DNA of 36,580 nucleotides from assembly GCA_964609625.1 (NCBI GenBank), contig CAZSRS010000039.1, positions 1-36,580 on the forward strand. The letters run 5' to 3'. The notes beneath the pieces are model-generated. The model was not told where the DNA came from. It made no database searches and saw only the letters and a program-made list of their open reading frames with translations. How positions within the stretch are numbered: position 1 is the first letter of the stretch; each line of letters opens with the position of its first letter. The DNA comes from G963674665 sp964609625. GTDB lineage: Bacteria; Desulfobacterota; Desulfovibrionia; Desulfovibrionales; Desulfovibrionaceae. Below, in pieces: positions 24,367 to 32,097 of this stretch. The translations under genes and the position numbers were made by a program.

Positions 24367-25482
24367 TCAGCCCAGCGCACGCATGAAGCGCGCCTTGAGC
24401 TGCAAGCGCCGCAGATAGGTCCAGGGGCTGTTCACCACGGGAACCGAGCCCTTTTCCAGCGTCTGGGGGCGGAACACCAAATCCAAGACATGCACCGCGT
24501 CCACATGCTGCCGCAGGAAGTTGACGCAACCGGCGCAACAGGTCAGCACGCGGCGCCCCTTGGCTTCCTTGCCGCGCAACGCACCCCAGTGGGCGGCGTT
24601 CTCCGGAGAAAGCAATCCCACGGAGCCCCCTTCGCCGCAACAGATCGTACGCGCTTTCTTGTGCCGCATTTCCTCCACACGCAGGCCACGTGCCAGGATC
24701 AGAGCGCGCACCGCCTCTTGAACCTCAGGCTCGTGGCGCAGGGGGCAGGGGTCATGGATTGTCACGGCGTCATGGCTGTGCAGCCCCTCAAGTTGCGGCA
24801 GACCGTGCTCCTGCATCTGCTCGTACACCGTACGCACCTCCAGGGGGGCGCCGTACTGCCGGAATACTTTGAAGCAGTTGGGGCAGGCCACGTAGACCCG
24901 CCGCACTCCCTTGTGCAACAACTCGTCGCGCAATGCGAAGAAGTGATCCTCGAAGTATGCCTGCCGCCCCAGGTCGTGGGAGGGCTTGGCGCAACACTCC
25001 AGCACCATGCCCATGTTGGGCGACGAGGTACGCAGAAGTTCGAACAGCTGCCACGTGACCAGGGGGCGAGTGCCGGGCAGCGTGCATCCGGGAAAGAGGA
25101 CCGTATCGCAACCATTCGGGATGCCACGGAAGCGAAAGAGGGGAGAAAGCCCCCAGCGTTCATAGCGCAGAATCCTACCGTAGCGTCCGAGGTCGAGTTC
25201 TCCGGAGCAGACCGCGGCACGGCGCAGTTCCAGGAACATGGCCATGGGGTCGGCCTTGTTCGGGCAGACCGCGCTGCACAGGCCGCAGAGATTGCACTCG
25301 AAGGCCATGCCGCGCAGTCGTACAGCCTCGGTGGTGTGCAGCAGGGCAAGGGCACGGGGCGTGCCCCTGCTGGTCAGAAAGGCGCATTGTCGCACGCAGG
25401 TCAGACATTCGTCGCATGAGCTTGCCACGAGGTCGATTGCATGGGATGGCGAGGCGTGGGAGGGGGGCGATCCTGAGTGCAT
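24367..25482 (-). CDS. (Fe-S)-binding oxidoreductase subunit, GlpC/HdrD-like
   Basis: A 371-aa cytoplasmic electron-transfer subunit. Two ferredoxin-type 4Fe-4S motifs lie at the N-terminus: CDECLTCVRQC (about 23-33) and CNLCGLCSAVCP (about 63-74). They are followed by two CCG (cysteine-rich) domains of the HdrD/GlpC family, shown by LECCAKPSHDLG with VACPNCFKVF, and by TICCGEGGSVGL with LTCCAGCVNF. Such proteins pass electrons between a flavin dehydrogenase and quinone or a thiol/disulfide site, but no flavoprotein partner is encoded next to it here. The ATG at 25482 has GGAG about nine bases upstream. It is divergent from the DUF2092 gene. The true partner and substrate are unknown. Confidence 0.88.
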   Translation of the reverse strand: MHSGSPPSHASPSHAIDLVASSCDECLTCVRQCAFLTSRGTPRALALLHTTEAVRLRGMAFECNLCGLCSAVCPNKADPMAMFLELRRAAVCSGELDLGRYGRILRYERWGLSPLFRFRGIPNGCDTVLFPGCTLPGTRPLVTWQLFELLRTSSPNMGMVLECCAKPSHDLGRQAYFEDHFFALRDELLHKGVRRVYVACPNCFKVFRQYGAPLEVRTVYEQMQEHGLPQLEGLHSHDAVTIHDPCPLRHEPEVQEAVRALILARGLRVEEMRHKKARTICCGEGGSVGLLSPENAAHWGALRGKEAKGRRVLTCCAGCVNFLRQHVDAVHVLDLVFRPQTLEKGSVPVVNSPWTYLRRLQLKARFMRALG

Positions 25483-25874
25483 GTGTACAACTCCAGACTG
25501 GAGGGGAGTATGAGGCGTTCCCTCACTGCCACAGACTGCGCGGCAGGTCAAACGTCACCACAAGGCCGACTTCGGACACTCATAGTGCCTGGTCATGCGG
25601 GGGGCACCGCACGTCACACTCCTCCGTGGAGAGTCAAGGCCCGCCGTGGGGGCAGACAACCGCTCACCGTGTGGACTCTAATGCACTCCGCCGGGAGATT
25701 GTCAGTGACGTACCGTCTTGCGAGTTGCATCCTGTTGGGGGAATTGGAAAAGGCAGTGACATTTCCTGCATGGAGGAATACACAAGCATTAGAGTATGCC
25801 CCCTGTTTGGCGGGGGGAGGTGGGGGACACTGCGTCCGGACTCGCTTCTCACGTTCTCACATCGGAGGTCAGGT
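25483..25874. other. Divergent intergenic region before the DUF2092 gene
   Basis: About 390 bases. A weak plus-strand promoter may be GTGACA (25756-25761), 17 bases, TACACA (25779-25784). A short hairpin, CCCCC with GGGGG, lies near 25800-25818. Open frames here continue into the DUF2092 gene, but its signal peptide fixes the start at 25875. I see no separate gene. Confidence 0.45.
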
Positions 25875-26645
25875 ATGCGAACACATTTTCGTTTTTTGTT
25901 CATGTTCTTCCTGGGTTGCGCTCTCCTGGGAGTGTTAGGGGTTGCTCGAGCCACCGAGCAGGCCACTGATCAACAACTCATCGATCCCGAGGCCGTGGCC
26001 GTCCTCGAGAAGTCCTGCGCCCATCTGGCCGGACTCCAGGGCTATTCCTTCAGGGCGGAGGTGCTCTTGGACCTGGTCTACCAACACGCGGCCAAGATCC
26101 AGATCGCACGAAACATGGAGGTGGTGGTGCGGCGCCCCAATGCCTTCAGGGTCGAGGCCACGGGCGACGACATCATCGCGACTTCGGTCTTTGACGGCAA
26201 GACATTCACCTTGGCTTTGGCGGAAAGCAAGGCCTATGGGCAGTTACAGGCGGACATGGACTCCGGTGCTTTGCTCGATCTCCTGGCGGAGCAATATGGT
26301 CTGGAGTCACCTCTTGGAGACCTGTTGCGCCCCGAAGCTTGCGCCAGGATGTCCTATGCTTCGGCTTCCTATCTTGGGAAGGGCTTTGTAGGCGACATCC
26401 AGTGCCATCACCTGTTCTTCCAAGGGACAGACATCGATTGGCAGATCTGGATCGAGGACGGTCCTACACCGTTTCCGCGCAAGGTGCTCATCACCGAGAA
26501 GCAGATACCCTTGGCCCCGCAGTTCACGGCATTTCTGCGGAACTGGGAAATCGCGGTCCCGGCTGCGTCGAGCTTCGACTATGCGCCTCCCGAGGGATTT
26601 TCCCTTGACAAGGACCTGTTTACGAGCCTGAACCGGAAGCAATAG
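25875..26645 (+). CDS. DUF2092 family exported protein
   Basis: A 256-aa periplasmic protein of the DUF2092 family, whose fold resembles the LolA/LolB half-barrel. A signal peptide covers about residues 1-27 (FRFLFMFFLGCALLGVLGV, then ARA). The family pattern follows: a conserved VLEKSCAHLAGLQGYSFRAE opening, RRPNAFRVEATGD, FDGKTFTLAL and HHLFFQGTDIDWQIWIEDG, then PRKVLITEK. The start at 25875 has GGAGG six bases upstream. The proline-rich protein gene begins ten bases after its stop with its own strong ribosome site, so the two form an operon. Function is unknown; lipid or envelope binding is suggested only by fold resemblance. Confidence 0.85.
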   Translation: MRTHFRFLFMFFLGCALLGVLGVARATEQATDQQLIDPEAVAVLEKSCAHLAGLQGYSFRAEVLLDLVYQHAAKIQIARNMEVVVRRPNAFRVEATGDDIIATSVFDGKTFTLALAESKAYGQLQADMDSGALLDLLAEQYGLESPLGDLLRPEACARMSYASASYLGKGFVGDIQCHHLFFQGTDIDWQIWIEDGPTPFPRKVLITEKQIPLAPQFTAFLRNWEIAVPAASSFDYAPPEGFSLDKDLFTSLNRKQ

Positions 26646-26654
26646 GAGGCCGCC

Positions 26655-27353
26655 ATGCTGTCCACCATGCTGAAAGGTGCAATCCGGGTGAGGATTCTGG
26701 TCCTTGCCGTCGTGATGGCCGTTGGATTCGTTCTGGGCAGTGATTGGCTCGACACCCGGACTGCCGAGGCACGCGGCGGGGGGCGTGGCGGAGGTGGTTT
26801 TCACGCTCCGCGTGGGAACATTTCTCCTTCTCCGGGCAGGAGTCGTGGACCAGGTCCGGGCTCCGGCCCGCACGGACCGTCCGTCGTTCCTCCTCCGCCT
26901 GGAAAGGGCGGATTCGCTGGCAGGGATCATGCCGGAGCGCCGCCGGCGATCGCACCACGGGGCAACATCTCGGCTCCGCCTCCTGGGTACCATCCCCCGG
27001 TGCCTCCGGGACCGCATCCGCCGGAACCACGTCCTACGCCTCCCCCGCCTCCGGGACCACGTCCTCCTGGGCAGCCTCCGATTCCTCCGCCGCCGCCTCC
27101 GGGCCCGCCGGGACCACACCCGTTTCCTCCACCGCCCCCCCCTTTCCCGGTTCCGCCACCGCCGTATGGAGGGTATTATCCAGGGGTTGCCACCGGGATG
27201 GCCATCGCTGCCATGCTCACCATCCTTCCGGCCACGGCCATAGCCATCACCAACCCCACCACCGGGAGCATCATATATCAGGACGGCACCACGTGTTACG
27301 TTGAATCATATCAGGGTGGGACCAAGGTCTATCTTCCTGTTACATGCCCCTGA
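26655..27353 (+). CDS. Exported glycine/proline-rich protein
   Basis: A 232-aa protein with three parts. The first 37 residues form a signal peptide or anchor (VRILVLAVVMAVGFVLG) ending near AEA. Residues about 40-170 are low-complexity: first RGGGRGGGGF, then long proline runs such as PTPPPPPGPRPPGQPP. Residues about 175-198 form a hydrophobic stretch (GVATGMAIAAMLTILPATAI). The C-terminus is a short conserved-looking module, GSIIYQDGTTCYVESY and VYLPVTCP, with two Cys that may pair. Such modules are found in small exported proteins next to DUF2092 genes. A strong AGGAGG precedes the ATG. The proline-rich part may span the cell wall. Function is unknown. Confidence 0.82.
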   Translation: MLSTMLKGAIRVRILVLAVVMAVGFVLGSDWLDTRTAEARGGGRGGGGFHAPRGNISPSPGRSRGPGPGSGPHGPSVVPPPPGKGGFAGRDHAGAPPAIAPRGNISAPPPGYHPPVPPGPHPPEPRPTPPPPPGPRPPGQPPIPPPPPPGPPGPHPFPPPPPPFPVPPPPYGGYYPGVATGMAIAAMLTILPATAIAITNPTTGSIIYQDGTTCYVESYQGGTKVYLPVTCP

Positions 27354-27380
27354 AAGGTGATCTGCATCACCGGAAACATG

Positions 27381-27410
27381 GGGAGAGGGCCGCATGCAAG
27401 GCCCTCTCCC
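27381..27410. terminator. Strong hairpin between convergent genes
   Basis: GGGAGAGGGCC (27381-27391) and GGCCCTCTCCC (27400-27410) form a perfect 11-bp stem with an 8-base loop. It lies between the proline-rich gene (plus) and the beta-lactamase-like gene (minus), so it can end both transcripts. There is no T-run directly after it. Confidence 0.55.
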
Positions 27411-27522
27411 TGTACCAGGCCTGTTTTATCGGCCCGCATCACGAACAAACGAGCCACTCGCGGCACGCGGTTTTCGCAACCGTGACAATGCGCGTTGGAG
27501 GGCAACCTTGGAGCGTATCGGC

Positions 27523-28734
27523 TCATTTCCCAGGGCCGTAGGTCTTGTAAAGCTCTTCGGCCAGCGCCTTGAGCCCCGCGTCGGCTAGCTCGCCCCCAAC
27601 ATTAGTCATCATGACCATGGCGAAGTCGTGCGCCGGCAGCAGGTAGATCGTGGCCAGGTTTTTGGTGTTGGAGCCGGTGTGGGTGATGATCTCTTCCTGG
27701 CACCAGGAGGGCTGCATCATGCCCCAGCCGAGGGCGTACTTGCCTGAGACGGGTGTACCGGGTTTGGCGTTCGGCCGTACCATTTCGATGACCGGAGTGT
27801 GCAGTTTCTTGAGGGTGTCCGGGCTGACCAGAGCGGGGCCGCGTTTCCCCTCGCCGGCGTTCCAGCCCGCCCATGTGGCGAAGTCGATTACCGACATGTG
27901 CGCCGTGCCTGCCGGGCCAATGATCAGGGGGTTGTCACCGTTGGGGCCGGCGGAAAAGATCATCATCGTGTCATCCACGATCAGGTGCCCCAGGGGGGCG
28001 TCAACGCGGCCTGATGAGGATTGGGGGCCGAAACCGGCGCTCTCGAATCCCAACGGCGTGAATACGCGTTCGAACAGCAGCGTTTCGTAATCCTTGCCGG
28101 CCACGCGCTCGATCATGGCGCCTACCGTGGTGTAGCCCATGTTCGAGTAGACGAAGACCTTGCCCGGTTCGTTGGCCAGGGGCTCGGCCATCCATTGCGA
28201 GACGAGCCATTGACGCATCTCGTCCAGGTTGCCGTCTTGTCCGTAGGATTGGGCGAGCAACTCGCCGAAGCGTTCGTTGTCCAAGGGCATGCCGCTGGTG
28301 TGGGACAGGAGCTGTTGCAGGGTGACATCGCCGACCTTCGGGGCCATGTTATCCACGAATTCGGGGAAGACTTCGGCAAGGGTGCTGTCCCAGCGCAGTT
28401 TGCCTTCCTCGACAAAGGTCGCCGCGAGCAGGGCGGTCATGGCCTTGGTGTCCGAGCCGATGTGAAAGGGATCGTGAATGGTGACCGGGATGTCGGTGCC
28501 AGCCTTGCGAACGCCCACGGCGCCGACCGCGACCATTACGCCGTTCTTGACCACGGCGGCGCTCAGGGCGGGCATGCTGTATTTCTCGAGATAGGATGTG
28601 AGCACCGAGTCGAGCGGCGTGGCTGTCACGGCTGTGTCTGAAGCCCTTGCTATGGAGGAAAGGAAGCAGGACATCAGGATAACACCCAACAGCGGCAACC
28701 AACAAAAACGCATGATTTTCTTGTGCACGAACAT
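27523..28734 (-). CDS. Serine hydrolase of the beta-lactamase / class C family
   Basis: A 403-aa exported serine hydrolase with the beta-lactamase fold (class C / D-peptidase / esterase group). The signal peptide covers about 1-32. The catalytic S-x-x-K is S94-D-T-K97 in HIGSDTKAMTA, the second motif Y-S-N is at about 196-198, and the third motif appears as H-T-G in ITHTGSNTKN near 352. LLSHTSGMP is typical of the family. The third motif and the overall pattern fit peptidases or esterases better than true AmpC, so antibiotic resistance should not be assumed. ATG at 28734 is preferred because GGAGG lies eight bases upstream; ATG at 28749 lacks this. LMSC at 20-23 hints at a lipoprotein but is not a good lipobox. 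Confidence 0.88.
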   Translation of the reverse strand: MFVHKKIMRFCWLPLLGVILMSCFLSSIARASDTAVTATPLDSVLTSYLEKYSMPALSAAVVKNGVMVAVGAVGVRKAGTDIPVTIHDPFHIGSDTKAMTALLAATFVEEGKLRWDSTLAEVFPEFVDNMAPKVGDVTLQQLLSHTSGMPLDNERFGELLAQSYGQDGNLDEMRQWLVSQWMAEPLANEPGKVFVYSNMGYTTVGAMIERVAGKDYETLLFERVFTPLGFESAGFGPQSSSGRVDAPLGHLIVDDTMMIFSAGPNGDNPLIIGPAGTAHMSVIDFATWAGWNAGEGKRGPALVSPDTLKKLHTPVIEMVRPNAKPGTPVSGKYALGWGMMQPSWCQEEIITHTGSNTKNLATIYLLPAHDFAMVMMTNVGGELADAGLKALAEELYKTYGPGK

Positions 28735-28902
28735 GCGGCTATCCTCCATATACGGTAGAGATTCTTGCGGTTACGCATTCGCTGTGTGCGGCTTCTTCAC
28801 TACAGTCTGCTATAGTCTAAGCACAATGGTAGGGCAAGGCGTTGTCTTCAGCCACCATGCAGTTGCGCCCGTGGTCCGAGCGAAAAAAATCTCGCGGGCC
28901 TC

Positions 28903-28932
28903 TTGACATGCACCGGCCGACGGGGCTAGGAG
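28903..28932 (+). promoter_or_regulatory. Probable promoter of the ilv leader and ilvBN
   Basis: A perfect TTGACA (28903-28908) is followed after 18 bases by TAGGAG (28927-28932), which matches only half of the -10 consensus. Transcription would begin about 25 bases before the leader peptide start. Confidence 0.45.
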
Positions 28933-28961
28933 AGCTGAAACTGAGAAGGTACAAGAACTCC

Positions 28962-29060
28962 ATGACCATCGCCTACAACCAGATCACGATTTCGCTGCGC
29001 GGTATTCCCGCTGTCGCGCTAGTCGTCGTAGTAGGCGATGTACTTGCGGCCGTGCCGTAG
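28962..29060 (+). CDS. ilv leader peptide (attenuator peptide, ivbL-like)
   Basis: A 32-codon open frame directly upstream of ilvB. Fourteen of its 32 residues are branched-chain amino acids: four Ile, three Leu and seven Val. A run ALVVVVGDVL occupies codons 19-28. This is the hallmark of a ribosome-sensing leader for a branched-chain amino acid operon, and the peptide resembles the E. coli ilvBN leader IvbL in length and in its Val run. GAGAAGG lies about 12 bases before the ATG. The TAG stop is followed 28 bases later by a strong terminator. When charged Val, Leu or Ile tRNA is scarce, the ribosome should stall in the run (29019-29033). Confidence 0.8.
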   Translation: MTIAYNQITISLRGIPAVALVVVVGDVLAAVP

Positions 29061-29099
29061 CGGGAGTTCTGTATACCAGGCTTGTTCACCCCCGTCGGC
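29006..29099 (+). promoter_or_regulatory. Alternative RNA arms of the ilvBN attenuator
   Basis: Segment 1, TCCCGCT (29006-29012) inside the leader gene, is the exact complement of segment 2, AGCGGGA (29059-29065) at its stop codon. The same segment 2 region, GCCG-TAG-CGGG (29054-29064), can pair through eight bases with segment 3, CCCG-T-CGGC (29091-29099), which is the left arm of the terminator. A ribosome stalled on the Val codons would cover segment 1 and favour the 2:3 pairing. The pairing is by eye; folding energies were not computed. Confidence 0.55.
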
Positions 29100-29122
29100 G
29101 CGGACCGCCGACGGGGGTTTTT
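29089..29122 (+). terminator. Rho-independent terminator (attenuator) before ilvB
   Basis: CCCCCGTCGGCG (29089-29100) and CGCCGACGGGGG (29106-29117) form a perfect 12-bp stem around CGGAC, followed at once by TTTTT. It lies after the leader peptide and 60 bases before the ilvB start, exactly where an attenuator belongs. It is the clearest intrinsic terminator in the window. Confidence 0.9.
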
Positions 29123-29182
29123 CGTACCTTCCGCCGGCGGCTCCAGCCACGGGGACTCACCCCAACCCAAGGAGTCAGCGGC

Positions 29183-30871
29183 ATGATCACCTGCACCGGC
29201 GCCACCTGCATCATCAGACTGCTCGAACGCCAGGGGATAGACCTTGTGACGGGCATCCCCGGCGGGGCCAACCTCCCGCTCTATGACGCCCTGCGCGAGA
29301 GCTCAATCCAGCATGTCCTTACCCGGCACGAACAGGGAGCGGGCTTCATGGCCCAGGGCATGGCCCGCACCACGGGCAAGCCCGCGGTATTCTTCGCCAC
29401 TTCAGGCCCCGGCGCCACCAACACCATCACGGCCCTGGCCGACGCCCGGCTGGATTCCATCCCCATCATCTGCATCACGGGGCAGGTGCCACTCAGCCTC
29501 ATCGGCACCGACGCCTTTCAGGAGGTGGACACCTACGGCCTGAGTATTCCCGTGACCAAGCACAACTTTTTGGTCCGCAACCCGGCCGAGCTGCTGGAGG
29601 TCATTCCCGAGGCCTTTCGCATCGCGGCCTCGGGCCGCCCAGGACCGGTACTCATTGATGTGCCCAAGGACGTACAGTGCATGGAGATCAGCTTCCCGGC
29701 CTGGCCCGAGCCCGGCATACCCGCTCCACCGCAAGTGCCCGAGCCAGGGGGACTCGATGCGGCCGCGGCACTGATTGACGCGGCCGAGCGCCCCTTGCTC
29801 TATGTGGGGGGCGGAGTCATACAGTCCGGCGCCGGCAACCTGGTGCGCGGCCTGGCCGAGAAGGCCTCCATGCCCGTGGTCATGAGCCTCATGGGCCTGG
29901 GCGCGATTCCCGCGAAGCACCCCTTGGCCCTGGGCATGCTTGGCATGCACGGAGCGCGCTGTACCAACTTGGTGGTGGAGGAGAGCGACCTGATCGTGGC
30001 CGCGGGCGTGCGATTCGACGACCGTGCCACTGGAAAGGTGGAGCAGTTCTGCCCCAACGCGCGCATCATCCATATCGACATCGACCCTGGGGAGTTGCAC
30101 AAGATCAAGCGGGCGCACGTGGCCATCACCGCCGACGTGGGCATGGCCCTGGAAGGCCTTTCGCGGCGGGTGAAGCCCAAACAGCGTTCTGGCTGGCTGG
30201 CGCTGACAGCGGCCCTGCGCATGCAGCATCCCCTGGCCATGCCAGGGCTGGACGATCCGCGTTCCCCCTATGGACTGATCAGGGCCGTGGCCGAGCACTT
30301 GCCTCCAGACGCCATCGTGGCCACGGACGTGGGGCAGCACCAGATGTGGACCGCCCAGGCCTATCCGCATCGCCGCCCCCGGCAGTGGTTGACCTCGGGC
30401 GGGCTGGGCACCATGGGTTTCGGCATGCCCACAGCCATTGGCGCGGCCCTGGCCAATCCCGGCCGCATCGTGGTCTGCTTCAGCGGTGACGGCAGCCTGA
30501 TGATGAACATCCAGGAACTGGCCACGGCCGTGGAACAGCAGGTCAACGTCAAGATCATCCTTTGCAACAACAATTCCTTGGGCCTGGTGCGGCAGCAGCA
30601 GGACTTGTTCTACGGCCGGCGTTACGTGGCGTCGAGCTTCGCGCACCACGTGGACTTCCCCACCATCGCCACGGGGTTTGGCATGCCCTCGGTGGACCTG
30701 GGCAAATGCACGGACCCGCGCGCAGCCTTGGCCAAGTGTCTGCGGTCCCCAGGCCCTTGCCTGGTGCATGCACCCTTTGACGCCGACGCACGGGTCTTCC
30801 CAATGGTGCCTCCGGGTGCCGCGAACTGTGAAATGATAGGAGGGACGGCAGATGCTTGCTCCGCATCGTAA
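29183..30871 (+). CDS. ilvB: Acetolactate (acetohydroxyacid) synthase large subunit, AHAS I type
   Basis: The 562-aa catalytic subunit that condenses pyruvate with pyruvate or 2-ketobutyrate, the first common step of valine, leucine and isoleucine synthesis. It binds thiamine diphosphate through Glu at about residue 50 (RHEQGAGFMAQG). The metal motif GDGSLMMNIQELATAVEQQ ends near NNNSLGL. The FAD-binding middle domain is also present (AAGVRFDDRATGK). Length and sequence, such as GTDAFQEVDTYGLSIPVTKHN (about 113-133), are very close to E. coli IlvB of isozyme I as I remember it. AAGGAG lies eight bases before the ATG. The gene overlaps ilvN by 20 bases. The leader peptide and attenuator upstream indicate control by branched-chain aminoacyl-tRNA supply. 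Confidence 0.95.
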   Translation: MITCTGATCIIRLLERQGIDLVTGIPGGANLPLYDALRESSIQHVLTRHEQGAGFMAQGMARTTGKPAVFFATSGPGATNTITALADARLDSIPIICITGQVPLSLIGTDAFQEVDTYGLSIPVTKHNFLVRNPAELLEVIPEAFRIAASGRPGPVLIDVPKDVQCMEISFPAWPEPGIPAPPQVPEPGGLDAAAALIDAAERPLLYVGGGVIQSGAGNLVRGLAEKASMPVVMSLMGLGAIPAKHPLALGMLGMHGARCTNLVVEESDLIVAAGVRFDDRATGKVEQFCPNARIIHIDIDPGELHKIKRAHVAITADVGMALEGLSRRVKPKQRSGWLALTAALRMQHPLAMPGLDDPRSPYGLIRAVAEHLPPDAIVATDVGQHQMWTAQAYPHRRPRQWLTSGGLGTMGFGMPTAIGAALANPGRIVVCFSGDGSLMMNIQELATAVEQQVNVKIILCNNNSLGLVRQQQDLFYGRRYVASSFAHHVDFPTIATGFGMPSVDLGKCTDPRAALAKCLRSPGPCLVHAPFDADARVFPMVPPGAANCEMIGGTADACSAS

Positions 30872-31178
30872 CAACCAGGACACGCCGCAAGCCGGCGGTG
30901 GACGCACTGTGCTCAGCCTGCGGGTGCGAAACCACCCAGGCGTTATGTCCCACGTCTGTGGCCTCTTCGCCCGCAGGGCCTACAACCTCGAGGGAATCCT
31001 TTGCATGCCCCAGGCGGATGGCAGGGAAAGCCTGATATGGCTCTCCGTGGGGGCGGATTCGGTTCTCGATCAGGTGGTCAAACAGCTCACGAAACTGCAC
31101 GACGTCCTGGAGGTCCGGCAGGAGGGAGTGGACCAGGCGCACTTTCAGGAGTTGGAACGCTTCTTCGCCGCGCCGTAG
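30852..31178 (+). CDS. ilvN: Acetolactate synthase small (regulatory) subunit, AHAS I type
   Basis: A 108-aa ACT-domain subunit that activates IlvB and normally makes it sensitive to valine. The ACT signature is VLSLRVRNHPGVMSHVCGLF, then ARRAYNLEGILCMP, at about residues 20-53. It is a single short ACT domain like E. coli IlvN (about 96 aa), not the longer IlvH type. The first 18 residues are extra and polar. The start lies inside ilvB, with AGGAGGG seven bases upstream, so translation is probably coupled. An IS3-like remnant begins about 50 bases after its stop; no terminator is visible in between. Confidence 0.93.
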   Translation: MLAPHRNNQDTPQAGGGRTVLSLRVRNHPGVMSHVCGLFARRAYNLEGILCMPQADGRESLIWLSVGADSVLDQVVKQLTKLHDVLEVRQEGVDQAHFQELERFFAAP

Positions 31179-31446
31179 GAGGGAGATATAACTGTATCCG
31201 AGGAGGGGCCGCTCACGGGGTCACTTATTTATCCGCATGAATCCAAGCGGGATCGGAATGTTTGTCAGCGAAGAACGACGCCACGACATCGACCAGCACT
31301 GGGTAGGTTCGTGTACCTTGCAAACGGTGGGTGTGGCGCGGGGACAGGGGGCGTTCGCCTCGTCGCCCGCCCCTATCGCTTCTCGTGCCCGGGCTCCCCT
31401 TGCGTCTGAGCACGGCGAAGCGCGGCATCCGTTGTGTGTGGCTGTC

Positions 31447-31563
31447 TGTCGGGACCACGCCGTGCTTGCTGGCCAGCTCGGCAAGCGTCTGCTCGCCGCT
31501 CACCGCGTCGAGGGCGACCCGGGCTTTGAACACCGTCGTGAGCTTTCGACTTTTCTTGGACAT
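31447..31563 (-). pseudogene. IS3-family transposase OrfA, N-terminal remnant
   Basis: The first 39 codons read MSKKSRKLTTVFKARVALDA, then VSGEQTLAELASKHGVVPT. This is the helix-turn-helix start of an IS3-family OrfA (compare the usual K-x-x-FKAKVALEAL and LAELASKFGVHPTQI). GGAGAGAG precedes the ATG, so it is the native start. After codon 39 the similarity ends abruptly: no WKKQ motif, no leucine zipper and no OrfB with its DDE residues is present. The remnant cannot move by itself. The sequence just outside, CTCGTTTCTCGGGGCCACTTCTG (31608-31630) in plus-strand pieces, looks like an IS terminal repeat; its partner was not found. Confidence 0.7.
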
Positions 31564-31852
31564 GAACTCTCTCCTCGGGGAAGTCTACGTCCACCTTAGC
31601 GCATGGTCTCGTTTCTCGGGGCCACTTCTGAGTTGTGTGTTCCGTATAGTGATCTCGTCCCGGAACGTGCATTCGTATCTGCTTTAATCAGGGGCGGTCG
31701 GGATCGAACCCATCCAACACCCGCGCGAGCATCTTCGTGGCATGGAAATTTGGTGCTGTATGCCCTTTTCTGCTCATTTTTTTATGTGAAAGAGGAGTTA
31801 CTGCCCAAGGCACTGCATGCTGGTTCAGCATCGGCATCGGCACGTTATATTT

Positions 31853-31884
31853 TATCTAGTATTTTACTAGAACAATACTAGATA
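31853..31884. repeat. Nested CTAG palindromes
   Basis: TATCTAGTAT (31853-31862) and ATACTAGATA (31875-31884) form 10-bp perfect arms. Within the same stretch TCTAGTA (31855-31861) and TACTAGA (31865-31871) form a second, overlapping hairpin. Three CTAG cores lie about 11 bases apart, roughly one helical turn, which suits a protein-binding site. No function is known. Confidence 0.5.
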
Positions 31885-32097
31885 TATTGGCTGCTCCTGG
31901 ATGTTGTCTTGCTCTGGGAATGATGTATGGTGCATGAAGTAGTCTTCGGTGAAGGCTTCGGAACATTGGCCGCGACAGGGAGTCTGTGCCGCAGGGTAGG
32001 TAGCGACCTGCGTAGTCAGAGGGTGGTTTGGTCACGGTGGATGTTCTCCGGGTGTGGACGGAGGTCTTACGTGCCACCATGAGGAAGGGGGTAGATC

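Larger units (their letters stand above)
31179..32097. other. Gene-poor stretch with IS remnant and palindromes
   Basis: About 920 bases between ilvN and the OmpA-domain gene without an intact gene. It holds the IS3-family orfA remnant (to 31563), an IS-end-like sequence at 31607-31630 and nested CTAG palindromes at 31853-31884 within AT-rich DNA. The frame from 31225 to 31446 continues in phase with the orfA remnant but matches nothing I know. The stretch looks like a scar of past insertions. Confidence 0.55.

Noticed and set aside
27000..27180. Proline-codon runs as a tandem DNA repeat or CRISPR-like array
   Set aside because: The repeats are irregular CCTCCG-type codons inside a good reading frame with signal peptide and ribosome site; there are no unique spacers.
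27523..28734. Antibiotic-resistance beta-lactamase
   Set aside because: The S-x-x-K, Y-S-N and H-T-G motifs fit the broad serine hydrolase family; nothing specific to class C resistance enzymes is seen.
28842..28961. Extension of the ilv leader frame upstream as a longer protein
   Set aside because: The frame is open to 28842, but that part precedes the TTGACA promoter, has no ribosome site and lacks the branched-chain bias.
31190..31630. Complete IS3 element with paired terminal repeats
   Set aside because: Only the end next to orfA looks like a terminal repeat. CGGGGTCACTT near 31217 resembles it but in direct, not inverted, orientation, and no orfB is present.
31696..31711. A tRNA T-arm-like sequence (TCGGGATCGAACCC)
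   Set aside because: The arms around the TTCGATC loop do not pair, and no acceptor, D or anticodon arm is found beside it.
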